Assembly (NCBI GenBank): GCA_031285905.1 | Contig: JAITVH010000028.1 | Span: forward strand, 1-41,731 | Direction: 5' to 3' | Source of the DNA: Prevotella sp. | GTDB lineage: Bacteria > Bacteroidota > Bacteroidia > Bacteroidales > Dysgonomonadaceae | Length of the DNA: 41,731 nt | Shown: one piece after another, positions 15,001-23,390 of the stretch | Numbering within the stretch: the first letter of the stretch is position 1 | Layout of the letters: the number at the start of each line of letters is the position of its first letter | The notes under the pieces: generated by a model | Told to the model about the DNA's origin: nothing | The model's database searches: none | The model's input: only the letters and a program-made list of their open reading frames with translations | Position numbers and translations under genes: made by a program

Positions 15001-15512
15001 AACCGTCTTTTTTAGCTGTTTTCTCTGGTTTGGCACTGCCAAGCCAACTCATGTAATTCTCTTATAAGTGTTATCTGTGCAGAGATAGAAGCTAATTTTT
15101 AATAGTAACGAATTGTTCCCTAAAAAATGTCTGAAAATTGGATAGAAAAGAATACAAAAAGTGGTTTGTCATAGCTTTTTGCCTATTTTTCACTTAAAAC
15201 ACGAAAACATCTTTATAATTTGTCTTTAAATACATATCCTAACTGTATAGATAAAGAACCGTCTTTTTTGTGTGTTTTCTACATTAAACCCTAGCATTAA
15301 TGAATCTACTTAATCACTTGTATCGCTTTTGTAAAAAGAATTAGAAACTAGTTTTTGAGGGATTTCTAATTTAAGCGATTTTTTATCTAAAAATTGGATA
15401 GGAAAAAATACAAAAATGATTATGTCCTAGGTTTTTGCCTATTCTTCACTTAAAAACTCGGATACACTCTTATATTTATTTCTAAATAATTGTCCATTAA
15501 TGCCTTTTGTAG
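15001..15512. repeat. Two imperfect tandem copies of a 256-bp noncoding unit
   Basis: AACCGTCTTTTTT occurs at 15001 and 15257, and AAAATTGGATAG at 15134 and 15390. TTTTTGCCTATT..TCACTTAAAA and ACA(T/C)(T)CTT also recur, all at a spacing of 256-257 bases. Each unit has a hairpin at the same offset but with different sequence: GGTTTGGC/GCCAAGCC in the first and CATTAA/TTAATG in the second. Each also has a stem joining GGATAG to CCTAT. Unit 2 adds AATTAGAAA/TTTCTAATT nested in ATCGCTT/AAGCGAT. Changed sequence with kept pairing suggests a structured RNA or an origin-type region. Bases 15513-15602 hold nothing I recognise. Confidence 0.65.
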
Positions 15513-15602
15513 AAAAAAACAAAAAACCTCTTGGAGATAAGTCAGAATATAAAAAAGGGGTAATTTCTATAAAACTACCCCTAAATTTTAATAATAGAAT
15601 TA

Positions 15603-15824
15603 TTATCTAATTTCTATATATTTTTTAATATTATCTTTCGTATATGATGGTAGTGTAGTGCTGTTCTTCACGAGCTGAACGACTTCATCTGTTCTATAAC
15701 GAATACTATTACCAATTTTATAACTTGATAATCTTCCGCATTCCCGATAATTATATAATGTACGTTTACTTACTCGTAATATAATCGCAACTTCTTCTGT
15801 TGTTAAAAATATATTATCTGCCAT
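15603..15824 (-). CDS. MerR/excisionase-like helix-turn-helix protein
   Basis: The 73-residue protein is a single winged helix-turn-helix of the helix_turn_helix_17/excisionase type (FLTTEEVAIILRVSKRTLYN, then YKIGNSIRYRTDEVVQLV). It starts 4 bases after the integrase stop, so the two genes are co-transcribed in the order int-HTH. Family role: directionality factor that bends DNA at the element ends and favours excision, or a regulator of int. A short basic tail (YTKDNIKKYIEIR) follows. The position and size leave little doubt about the class, but excisionase activity itself is inferred. Confidence 0.8.
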   Translation of the reverse strand: MADNIFLTTEEVAIILRVSKRTLYNYRECGRLSSYKIGNSIRYRTDEVVQLVKNSTTLPSYTKDNIKKYIEIR

Positions 15825-15828
15825 ATTA

Positions 15829-17076
15829 CTATTTTGTTATATATTTATTAAAATTATCCATTGCATTATCTATTCTAGTTTGCTCGACTTTTGCATAAAT
15901 CATAGTTGTTTTGACATCAGTATGTCCTAATAATTTAGAGACTGTATAAATATCAACTCCTGCTGATATTAATTGTGTTGCAAAAGAATGCCTTCCCACA
16001 TGAGTCGATATATTTTTATTTATATTGGCTTCCGTCGCAATATCTTTTAAATCAGAATTGATTTTAGCGGTTACAAGTTTTACAACTCGATGTATTTCTT
16101 TATTAGATGCAATATCTATATCAACAGGTAATACATTAAAGATATAATCATTTGAATTGACTTTCCCTTTATTCTTCTTTCTGTTTTTCCTTAATCTTCT
16201 GTTTACAATATCCAAAGCCAGACCTCCTAATTTTATATTCATTGGTAAATCTGTTTTATCCATTATATATGATAATCGGCGTCTGTTATAATTCCTCCAT
16301 TTTAATTTTAAGATATCTCCAATTCTTGTTCCTGTTAATGACTCAAACAAGAATATTTCTCTAGCATCATATCGTTCATTGTTTGGCGTATATTCTAATT
16401 CTATTATTTGAGATAGTTCTTTAAGGGATAAATAACATCTTTCAGTCTTTTCTGTTATCATCTTATAATCTTGAAATGGGAATTGTGTAATATCTAATCT
16501 ATATTTTTTATAAATTAATCTAAGATATTTTGATAATCGTTTCATATTCGAAGTAACTGTATTCCGACAATTTCCTATTTCGGTTAAAAGATATTTTTCA
16601 TACCGATTAATTAATCCACTATTAAATTTATTTATAGGTAGTTTTCTCTTACCAAGAAAAATCTCGAACTTTTTCATAATAGCTTTATCTTTGAAATATA
16701 AAGAAATACTCCCTTTATTTTCTAATTCTTCTAATTGGAAGTCAACAAACTCAAAGAAATCAGAAGATGCTTTTTGATGTATATTATTTCTAATTTGATT
16801 AACACCTGACTCTGCATTTACCCGAACTGTATTAAATGCTAATTCCTCACAATCTATAATAGCTTTTTTAATTTGCAGGTTTTTTTCTGTTGAATTAGGA
16901 TGTGATTTTCTTACTTGCTGTTTTTCTTCATCCCAATATTCAGGTTTGATTCTGAATATTGTTTTTTGTGTTTTTTCTCCATCTCTGTAAATTTGCACAA
17001 CAACTGGAGCATCTTGTTTCTTCTTGGAAATTTTTTCATAGCGCATAAATACACTAACAGAATAATTACTCTTCAT
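15829..17076 (-). CDS. Tyrosine integrase of the element
   Basis: The 415-residue protein has the three-part build of Bacteroidetes element integrases. An N-terminal arm-binding domain contains VFMRYEKISKKKQ and VQIYRDGEKT (about 1-70), a SAM-like core-binding domain follows (about 105-215), and the catalytic domain has Arg in SLTGTRIGDILKLK, HVGRHSFATQLI, LLGHTDVKTT and the nucleophile Tyr in MIYAKV. All catalytic residues are present. The gene ends point toward the interior, and its start lies 208 bases from the attR repeat, next to the arm-type site at 17132-17158. It should catalyse integration at the tRNA-Lys 3' end. It is clearly distinct from the shorter recombinase at 4159. Confidence 0.92.
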   Translation of the reverse strand: MKSNYSVSVFMRYEKISKKKQDAPVVVQIYRDGEKTQKTIFRIKPEYWDEEKQQVRKSHPNSTEKNLQIKKAIIDCEELAFNTVRVNAESGVNQIRNNIHQKASSDFFEFVDFQLEELENKGSISLYFKDKAIMKKFEIFLGKRKLPINKFNSGLINRYEKYLLTEIGNCRNTVTSNMKRLSKYLRLIYKKYRLDITQFPFQDYKMITEKTERCYLSLKELSQIIELEYTPNNERYDAREIFLFESLTGTRIGDILKLKWRNYNRRRLSYIMDKTDLPMNIKLGGLALDIVNRRLRKNRKKNKGKVNSNDYIFNVLPVDIDIASNKEIHRVVKLVTAKINSDLKDIATEANINKNISTHVGRHSFATQLISAGVDIYTVSKLLGHTDVKTTMIYAKVEQTRIDNAMDNFNKYITK

Positions 17077-17131
17077 AATCTTTCTTTTTTATAAATTAAT
17101 AAATTAAAATGATTTTAGATTACCCTGAAAA

Positions 17132-17158
17132 ATGGGTAGCAAATAGGTAGTAGATTTT
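17132..17158 (+). other. Putative integrase arm-type site, right end
   Basis: ATGGGTAGCAAATAGGTAGT and the following bases match the left-end copy at 3973-3999, in the same orientation. It lies 56 bases upstream of the integrase start, so integrase binding here could also repress its own gene. The remaining 17077-17284 holds no gene. Confidence 0.55.
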
Positions 17159-17284
17159 TCCTATTTGTGTTTCCATTGATTATATAAAAAAGAAATGACA
17201 TATGCAAATCGCACCATTGATTTACAGTACAAAAACTAATTTTAAAATTAAAAAAGTGGAAAGTGTCGGAAAGGTAAATTAATT

Positions 17285-17297
17285 TCTCCGGGGTCAC
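17285..17297 (+). other. attR core
   Basis: TCTCCGGGGTCAC is identical to 3904-3916. No tRNA body precedes it, so this is the remnant of the original tRNA-Lys 3' end displaced by the insertion. Confidence 0.75.
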
Positions 17298-17303
17298 TTT
17301 CAG

Positions 17304-17339
17304 AACGTTGTAATTGCTTTGATTACAGCGTTTTTTTTT
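17304..17339 (+). terminator. Original tRNA-Lys terminator, now next to attR
   Basis: AACGTTGTAAT pairs with ATTACAGCGTT (one G-U) and runs into a nine-T tract. It resembles the hairpin that now follows the tRNA at 3934-3970. Before the insertion it presumably ended the tRNA-Lys transcript. Confidence 0.75.
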
Positions 17340-17405
17340 ATATGTTTTTATATTTTCAGGTAATTTCTAAAAGAGTTACTTTTACATACAATTTTTATAA
17401 AACAG

Positions 17406-18911
17406 ATGAATATCGAGAAACTTCAACTTTTCTATAGTAAAAACAAAATCCCTATTCTGTACGGAATACTTCTCTTAATTTCGGCCGTGCTTATATTTCT
17501 TAACAACAACTATTCATATATCTGGTATGATGAAGGCTATACGATCGCCCTTATACGATACTCTTATATCGATATCTGGCAACTGACTGCTACCGATGTT
17601 CATCCACCCTTATATTATTATCTGCTTAAAGCTTATGTATCCATAACCGGATTTTCGCTAGAGAATGTGCGATTCTTTTCTGCCATTCCTATCCTGCTTA
17701 CCATCATTGCAGGTTGTACCATTGTACGAAAACTATGGGGAGATAAAACAGCTATATTTTTTATTATTATCACTCTGCTTACTCCGGCAACACATTATAT
17801 GGCTTCTGAGATAAGAATGTATTCCTGGTGTATGTTTTTTGTCTTGATGGCATTTCTGTATGCTTACATCAGCTATATGAAAGGCACAAAATCATCTTTC
17901 TTCCTGCTCGCACTATTTTCTCTGATGGCTGCATATACACAATATTATGGGTTGATGGCTGCTGCAGTAATATATGGTATATATTTTTTCTTATTCCTGT
18001 TTAATAAGAGAAAGGAAATATTGCCATTTATAATCTCAGCACTGGTATTTGGGATAGCATATATTCCTTGGCTGATTCATCTGATAACCCAGTTGACGGA
18101 AGTGTCTTCCAATTACTGGATAACATCTGATTCTACTGCAGGAATGATTGAATACTTTTTCCCGGTTGCTACATTTAAACATGCTGGTATATCATGGCTG
18201 GACAAGAGAAGTCTTGAGGTAATGATACCTGTTGTCTTTTTTATTTTCATATTGATTTCCGCAATAAAAACCGGAAAGAAGAAGATATATACTGAAGGCA
18301 TAATTGCAGCATTGGCATTTTTGTTCCCTATTCTTTTTGGCCTGACTTATTCTTACCTTGTCAGCCCAGTATTTTATCCCCGGTATGTATGTTGTTCTAT
18401 CGGGCTTTATTATCTGGCATTTGCTCTATTTATCACAAGTGTTGACTTGTCAAAAGTATATAACAAAACTGTTATAATTATATTCTTTATAGTATTTACC
18501 ATAATGTCCATAACTGCACTACGAAATAAAGTTGTTTTCGATCAAGGACGGACGAAAGAACAAAACGAAATAATATCATATATAAATGAGGAAAAGAGTA
18601 GCGAAACGGCTATATTATATCAAGAAGATATTTCTCTCCCTTTTCCAATCTTATTTCCTGATTACGGGCATATTACAAAAACAGATAATAAAAGCAGACC
18701 AGTAGAAGCGGCGCAATATATCATCAGTACCAGCTTTGATCATATAAAGATTCCAACATATACTAATATCGATCCTCAATATCAATATCTCTATGCAATA
18801 AATCCGAGCTATACTAAAAAAGATTCGGCAGAGTTATTTCAGAATTTTGATATTATTAGTCACCGAAACATCAGGGCTATCGACATTTATAAGATGAAAA
18901 AGAAAGAATAG
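17406..18911 (+). CDS. Glycosyltransferase family 39-like (ArnT/PMT type) membrane protein
   Basis: The 501-residue protein has about 11 transmembrane segments through residue 370 and a short soluble C-terminus. The first periplasmic loop carries YIWYDEGYTI (the Asp-Glu catalytic motif of GT-C enzymes, about residues 38-47), and TDVHPPLYYYLLKAY follows. Both are hallmarks of the GT39/ArnT superfamily, which moves a sugar from a polyprenyl-phosphate donor to a lipid or protein acceptor on the periplasmic side. The acceptor is unknown. It stands alone just outside the integrative element and is not part of it. The opposite-strand histidine kinase gene ends 48 bases after its stop. The ATG at 17406 has no Shine-Dalgarno, as usual here. 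Confidence 0.85.
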   Translation: MNIEKLQLFYSKNKIPILYGILLLISAVLIFLNNNYSYIWYDEGYTIALIRYSYIDIWQLTATDVHPPLYYYLLKAYVSITGFSLENVRFFSAIPILLTIIAGCTIVRKLWGDKTAIFFIIITLLTPATHYMASEIRMYSWCMFFVLMAFLYAYISYMKGTKSSFFLLALFSLMAAYTQYYGLMAAAVIYGIYFFLFLFNKRKEILPFIISALVFGIAYIPWLIHLITQLTEVSSNYWITSDSTAGMIEYFFPVATFKHAGISWLDKRSLEVMIPVVFFIFILISAIKTGKKKIYTEGIIAALAFLFPILFGLTYSYLVSPVFYPRYVCCSIGLYYLAFALFITSVDLSKVYNKTVIIIFFIVFTIMSITALRNKVVFDQGRTKEQNEIISYINEEKSSETAILYQEDISLPFPILFPDYGHITKTDNKSRPVEAAQYIISTSFDHIKIPTYTNIDPQYQYLYAINPSYTKKDSAELFQNFDIISHRNIRAIDIYKMKKKE

Positions 18912-18959
18912 CTGTTAGATGAACTCTTACTCTTAAATGACTTTTAGGATTGACAATTA

Positions 18960-20225
18960 TTAAAACGTTATAATAAACGAATGTGTCATATCCCTGTATT
19001 GATACTCAATATCCCACCCGTGAAATTTGCATATCTGATATATAATCGACAATCCCAGTCCATTCCCTTTCTTTTCTTCCGAAGTACGGCTAAAACGCCG
19101 GAATATTTTTTCTTTATCGAGCGGTTTACTATCTCCGGTATTAGAAACTGTGAGTGTATTATCTTTTACTATGATTGAAAGTGCACCATCATCAATATTA
19201 TGCTTTATAGCATTCGCAATAAGATTATTAATAAAACTTTCCAGAAGTATCATATTTGCTTTGATAATCAGTTGACTATTGATGTCTATATTTACTTTTA
19301 ACCCGTTGTTTTCTGCTAATTCTTTAAAGTATGGTATAGAAATATCCAGTAACCTATTTAGACTGACTTCTTCCATATCCTTAAATTGAGCATTATCAAT
19401 TTTCGCCAGTAACAATAAATTTTTATTCAATCTTGTAAGCCTCGAAGATACAGAGTATAGAGATTGAATTATGTCCACCTGCTTTTCTGTCAGATCCGGT
19501 TCCTGTAACAATATATCAAGTTGCGACTGGAAAACAGCTAACGGAGTTTGCAATTCATGGGATGCATTTTCTATAAATTCTTTTTGCTGCTTGTATACTT
19601 TCAGGTTATTGGATATCAAACTAGTAAGTATCTCGTTTAGGCGATGAAATTCTTTAATATCCGTTTTTTCAAATTCGGGAATATTACCTTGTTCGAGGCT
19701 GTAGTTTTCTATCTTTCCTAAACTGCTGTAAAAGGCAGCCCATGATTTTTTTGAGATAATTCGCTGTACAAAACCCAAAGAGATTAATAGAATTATAAAT
19801 ATTAGCCCGTATTGAAAAAAGAGGTTCCAGAACAGGTTATGGTTTTCTATCATCGGAATACGGCACATTAATACATAGGGTTTGTTCACTATTTGTACTT
19901 TCTTATAGATAATGCGGTAATCGATATGATGCCCTTCTGCTTTATTATACAAAAACTCTTCTACGGTTTTTCCCAATATGAACGTGTCTGTGTAAGGTAA
20001 AATCTGAATATCTTCATTATATCTGTTCCAGATTTCAATCTCAGTAGTTCGGAATCCCGGTAGTTTTGCTTCTATAAATTCATTGCTTCGATAAACAATC
20101 AATTCATCCAGATCCTTTGTATAAAAGAATTTCATAATATAGAAGAATATAGGAGCACAACACAACAAGATAATTGATGTGTAAATAAGGAATTGTTTCA
20201 GGTTTTTGCTTAATAAACTTTTCAT
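18960..20225 (-). CDS. Sensor histidine kinase
   Basis: The 421-residue protein has two transmembrane helices (about 10-32 and 150-170) that enclose a periplasmic sensor region of about 115 residues. A HisKA dimerisation domain (FIENASHELQTPLAVFQSQL, phospho-His about 224) and a HATPase domain (NLIANAIKHN, then KGNGLGLSII) follow. It phosphorylates the response regulator encoded just upstream. I start at ATG 20225, which forms an ATGA overlap with the regulator stop; a start at 20276 would add 17 residues inside that gene. The signal sensed is not evident. It is the third gene of an EamA-regulator-kinase operon. Confidence 0.9.
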   Translation of the reverse strand: MKSLLSKNLKQFLIYTSIILLCCAPIFFYIMKFFYTKDLDELIVYRSNEFIEAKLPGFRTTEIEIWNRYNEDIQILPYTDTFILGKTVEEFLYNKAEGHHIDYRIIYKKVQIVNKPYVLMCRIPMIENHNLFWNLFFQYGLIFIILLISLGFVQRIISKKSWAAFYSSLGKIENYSLEQGNIPEFEKTDIKEFHRLNEILTSLISNNLKVYKQQKEFIENASHELQTPLAVFQSQLDILLQEPDLTEKQVDIIQSLYSVSSRLTRLNKNLLLLAKIDNAQFKDMEEVSLNRLLDISIPYFKELAENNGLKVNIDINSQLIIKANMILLESFINNLIANAIKHNIDDGALSIIVKDNTLTVSNTGDSKPLDKEKIFRRFSRTSEEKKGNGLGLSIIYQICKFHGWDIEYQYRDMTHSFIITF

Positions 20226-20896
20226 TCTATCCATTGATGGCCTGTTCCGTAAATAGTCTTTATACAATTTTCGCACCCTGCCTCTGTCAACTTTGATTTC
20301 AGGTTTTTAATATAGGTATACACAAAGTTATGGCTATCCAGCATGTCTGCCATATCTCCTGACAAATGTTCGGCTATAGCATTTTTGGATACGACCCTGT
20401 TTTTATTACCTATCAGGAACAAAAGTAAATCATATTCCGATTTAGTCAGGATAATGTTCATTTTATTTATTGATACGGATTTTGATAAGAGATTTATTTC
20501 AAGATCATTCGATTTCAGTATATTATTATGCGAAAATTGCTGCCTTCTGAGTAACGCATAAATACGGATACTCAGTTCGGATAAGGAAAACGGTTTTGCA
20601 AGGTAATCATCGGCTCCTATCTTTAATCCGGTTATCTTATCATCTAACGAATCACGGGCCGAGATAATGATAATTCCGCTTTCAATATCCTGTTGTTTTA
20701 TTTCCTCCAGTATTTTCAACCCGTCTCCTCCGGGTAGATTGAGGTCGAGTAAAATACAGTCGTAGCTATACAGGGAGATCTTCTCAATAGCATTATCGAA
20801 ATTATAAGCCTGTTCGCATATATAATTGTCCGAAGATAAATATGTCACTATGTTTTGTGACAATTCCCGTTCATCTTCTATTATCAGAATTTTCAT
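20222..20896 (-). CDS. OmpR/PhoB-family response regulator
   Basis: The 224-residue protein has a receiver domain with acidic pocket EDE (residues 7-9), phospho-acceptor Asp51 in CILLDLNLPGGDG, and Lys in DDYLAKPFSLSE. It is followed by a winged-helix effector (about 125-222, SEYDLLLFLIGNKNRVVSK ... TIYGTGHQWIE). It regulates transcription when phosphorylated by the kinase encoded in the overlapping downstream gene. It follows the EamA transporter gene by 12 bases, so the transporter may be its target or share its signal. The gene is complete. Confidence 0.93.
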   Translation of the reverse strand: MKILIIEDERELSQNIVTYLSSDNYICEQAYNFDNAIEKISLYSYDCILLDLNLPGGDGLKILEEIKQQDIESGIIIISARDSLDDKITGLKIGADDYLAKPFSLSELSIRIYALLRRQQFSHNNILKSNDLEINLLSKSVSINKMNIILTKSEYDLLLFLIGNKNRVVSKNAIAEHLSGDMADMLDSHNFVYTYIKNLKSKLTEAGCENCIKTIYGTGHQWIE

Positions 20897-20908
20897 TTTC
20901 TTAAGGTA

Positions 20909-21331
20909 TTATTGTTTGTCCATAAGTATCACTAAAGAGCCTCCGGCAATAAGGAGTCCGCCTAATATCACTTTCCAGCTAACTGTTTCTTTTAGTATAA
21001 TAAATGAAAGGAATATAGTGAAAACAACGCTTAACTTATCTATCGGTGCCACTTTCGATGCATCTCCCAATTGCAATGCTTTAAAATAGAATAACCATGA
21101 TAAACCTGTGGCAACTCCGGAAAGAATGAGGAAGATCCAGTTCATCTTTGTTAGTTCTTTCACACTATTTATTCCGTTACTTGCGAATACGATACCCCAC
21201 GTGATAAAAAGTATTACGCAGGTTCTTATTGCAGTAGCCAGATTAGAATCGACATCTTTAATCCCGATTTTAGCGAATATAGCTGTCAATGCTGCAAATA
21301 TAGCTGAAAGTATAGCATAGTATTTCCACAT
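20909..21331 (-). CDS. EamA/DMT-family transporter, single-domain form
   Basis: The 140-residue protein has five predicted membrane helices. The EamA-type sequence WKYYAILSAIFAALTAIFAK is at the start, LSGVATGLSWLFYFKALQLG in the middle and LGGLLIAGGSLVILM at the end. It is about half the size of the usual ten-helix EamA proteins, so it would need to dimerise, like small multidrug resistance proteins. The substrate is unknown. It heads the operon with the two-component system. A TACATTTG -7 box (minus strand, 21359-21366) lies 28 bases before the ATG. Confidence 0.85.
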   Translation of the reverse strand: MWKYYAILSAIFAALTAIFAKIGIKDVDSNLATAIRTCVILFITWGIVFASNGINSVKELTKMNWIFLILSGVATGLSWLFYFKALQLGDASKVAPIDKLSVVFTIFLSFIILKETVSWKVILGGLLIAGGSLVILMDKQ

Positions 21332-21358
21332 ATTTATTTTAATATCATTAATTTATTC

Positions 21359-21366
21359 CAAATGTA
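21359..21366 (-). promoter_or_regulatory. -7 box for the EamA-regulator-kinase operon
   Basis: TACATTTG on the minus strand fits TAnnTTTG. Transcription would start near 21352. No convincing -33 match is seen at standard spacing. Confidence 0.45.
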
Positions 21367-21483
21367 ACGAATCAACTTTGTAGAAATATTGAATACAATA
21401 CTATTTTTTTTTCGTTACCCTTAAAATTCAAAATTTCTGCAAAATCAATCTCCAATTTTGTGCATTATTATCAAGATTAACAA

Positions 21484-22395
21484 ATGAAACATTCACTTGC
21501 TGTTATTTTTCTATTTTTAATTGGGAATTTAACTATTTATGCTCAACAGGAGGATTCAATAAAAGTAAAGATACCTTCTAAAACGGTATTACAACCTAAA
21601 GATTCTCTATTGCTGGACAAAAGCGGTTCAAAGCTTTCTCCTCTGTATCGTGACTATAATGGTTTGAATAATAACCTACCAATATTAAAGGATGAAAAAA
21701 TGACTTTTACTCTGGACAAACCCAGAAGAAAGGCCGATATATTCAATGTTTCTTATTCAAGATTCATTATTCCTATGGCGTTAATTTCGTATGGGGTTAT
21801 AACCAGAGGAAACAAATCATTGCAACAACTTGACCATAGCACTCATAATGAAATAAACGAACACTTAAAAGTTCCGATTCCTATCGACGACTACTCCCAG
21901 TTTGCTCCGGCTGCTGCTGTATATGGACTGGATTTTGCAGGAATAAAAGCAAAACATAATTTCAGGGATAGGACTATTGTTATGGCTACTTCATATCTTA
22001 TTATGGGTGCAACTGTACAGACAATGAAAAGCTCGATAAACGTATGGCGACCTGATGGATCAGACGATAAATCGTTCCCTTCGGGACATACTGCTACAGC
22101 TTTTGTGGGAGCCCATATTTTATTTAAAGAATATAAAGATACTTCGCCATGGATTGGGATTGCCGGATATACTGTTGCGGCGGGAACAGGAACCTTACGT
22201 GTTTTAAATAAGAAACATTGGGTGAGTGATGTGGTTGCAGGGGCAGGCATAGGTATATTGAGTGCCGAAGCCGGATATATGTTGTTGCCTGTTTTTCATA
22301 AAGCATTAGGAATAAAGGAACCTGATAAAAATCTGGTAATAGTTCCCTCCATCGGGATGGATAGCTACGGTATAGGTTTGGCATATACATTTTAA
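21484..22395 (+). CDS. PAP2-family phosphatase, exported
   Basis: The 303-residue protein has a signal peptide (MKHSLAVIFLFLIGNLTIYAQ). Its PAP2 motifs are KSSINVWRPDG (site 1, Lys and Arg), SFPSGHTATAF (site 2, His) and LNKKHWVSDVVAG (site 3, His and Asp), with the usual Arg in GTLRVLNKKHW. The family removes phosphate from lipids such as undecaprenyl diphosphate, phosphatidic acid or lipid A; here the substrate is not evident. A C-terminal stretch ending YGIGLAYTF looks like a final outer-membrane strand. The next gene starts 5 bases downstream, so the pair forms an operon. A near-consensus box (CAATTTTG) lies at about 21453. Confidence 0.88.
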   Translation: MKHSLAVIFLFLIGNLTIYAQQEDSIKVKIPSKTVLQPKDSLLLDKSGSKLSPLYRDYNGLNNNLPILKDEKMTFTLDKPRRKADIFNVSYSRFIIPMALISYGVITRGNKSLQQLDHSTHNEINEHLKVPIPIDDYSQFAPAAAVYGLDFAGIKAKHNFRDRTIVMATSYLIMGATVQTMKSSINVWRPDGSDDKSFPSGHTATAFVGAHILFKEYKDTSPWIGIAGYTVAAGTGTLRVLNKKHWVSDVVAGAGIGILSAEAGYMLLPVFHKALGIKEPDKNLVIVPSIGMDSYGIGLAYTF

Positions 22396-22400
22396 TTATT

Positions 22401-23213
22401 ATGAAGAGAAAGTTCTGTATTCTTATATTATTTGTGTTACCGGTTATCACAGTACAGGCACAATGTCCTGTTGAGAATAATTATTTTATTCCGGGAGAAG
22501 AATTAACTTATGATCTTTATTTTAAATATGGTCTGATAAATACAAAAGCCGGAACATCTGTTTTAAAAACAATATCGGAAAGATATAATAATAAAGATGC
22601 ATTGAAAATGACTATGACCGCTAAATCAGTTGGAATGGCTAACAAACTGTTTACCTTATCTGATACACTGACCAGCTATCTTACGAAAGATTTAATCCCA
22701 CTTGCTTATATAAAAAATGCACATGAGGGGAATGAGCATACAAAGGAGAATGTGTCTTATGATTATTCCGATTCCAAAATAACAATAAAAGCAAAATTAA
22801 TCAGGAATGATGTGCTGCGCTTTGATGAAATCATAATGTCCGGGAACTGCATTTATGACATGATGAGCATTGTCTGTTATGCCCGTACATTAAATTATTC
22901 ATCGATGAAAAAGGGGGATAAAACGACTACATTATTTCTATCCGGTAAGAATAAAGTGAATATGGATATTGAGTTTCATAGTACGGAAATAATGGAAGCA
23001 AATGACGGAAATAAATATGAATGTATAAAATTGGTTTTAGTAATAAATGACAAGGCTTTCGAAGACAGGAAAGAAGCTATGAGAGTATATATCACAAATG
23101 ATAATAACCGTATTCCTGTCCGCATCGATTCAAAGCTTAAAATCGGTTCTACCCGTGTTATTCTTAAAAGTATGAAAGGGAATAAACATCCTGTCAAAAC
23201 AAAAACATCTTGA
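22401..23213 (+). CDS. DUF3108-domain exported protein
   Basis: The 270-residue protein has a signal peptide (MKRKFCILILFVLPVITVQAQ). The DUF3108 pattern starts with FIPGEELTYDLYFKYGLINT and includes DSKITIKAKLI and YDMMSIVCYARTLNYSSMKK. It is a periplasmic or outer-membrane beta-rich protein. Members often sit next to lipid- or envelope-related genes, but no reaction is known to me. It follows the PAP2 gene by 5 bases and ends at a strong bidirectional terminator shared with rpoC. The basic C-terminus (KGNKHPVKTKTS) is not conserved in any motif I recognise. Confidence 0.85.
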   Translation: MKRKFCILILFVLPVITVQAQCPVENNYFIPGEELTYDLYFKYGLINTKAGTSVLKTISERYNNKDALKMTMTAKSVGMANKLFTLSDTLTSYLTKDLIPLAYIKNAHEGNEHTKENVSYDYSDSKITIKAKLIRNDVLRFDEIIMSGNCIYDMMSIVCYARTLNYSSMKKGDKTTTLFLSGKNKVNMDIEFHSTEIMEANDGNKYECIKLVLVINDKAFEDRKEAMRVYITNDNNRIPVRIDSKLKIGSTRVILKSMKGNKHPVKTKTS

Positions 23214-23328
23214 ATTTATATATGTGGCAATAAAATTCAAAATCTCCGCAAAATTAGGTTATGTATTTGATTTATTTCTAATTATCAGATTCAATAATGC
23301 TTAATAATGTAGTTGTATTCCCAAACGG

Positions 23329-23364
23329 AAAAAGGTGTAGCACTTTAAAGTAACTACACCTTTT
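23329..23364. terminator. Bidirectional terminator between DUF3108 gene and rpoC
   Basis: AAAAGGTGTAG pairs perfectly with CTACACCTTTT around a 13-base loop. T tracts lie on both strands, and the two genes converge on it. Confidence 0.85.
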
Positions 23365-23390
23365 CTTAACTATATAAAAGAATAGATTAA

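Larger units (their letters stand above)
3904..17297. mobile_element. 13.4-kb integrative element in tRNA-Lys, with terminal 13-bp direct repeats
   Basis: TCTCCGGGGTCAC occurs at 3904-3916, inside the tRNA-Lys 3' end, and again at 17285-17297, where no tRNA is left. A tyrosine integrase and a small HTH protein sit at the right edge, as expected for a tRNA-targeting element. Both ends also carry a related inner repeat of integrase arm-site type. The contents are strongly AT-rich compared with the flanking core genes. I see no conjugation genes (no relaxase, TraG-type ATPase or Tra proteins), so it is better described as an integrative mobilizable or satellite-like element than an ICE. A Rep-like gene suggests a replicating circular form; this is inference. 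Confidence 0.8.

Noticed and set aside
14873-15067. Plus-strand reading frame of 64 codons, hydrophobic
   Set aside because: It crosses into the tandem noncoding repeat, is not kept in the second repeat copy, and its composition is what AT-rich DNA gives by chance.
17406-18911. Glycosyltransferase as partner of the Wzy_C protein in the element
   Set aside because: It lies outside the attR repeat on the chromosome side and on the opposite strand, so membership of the element is unlikely.
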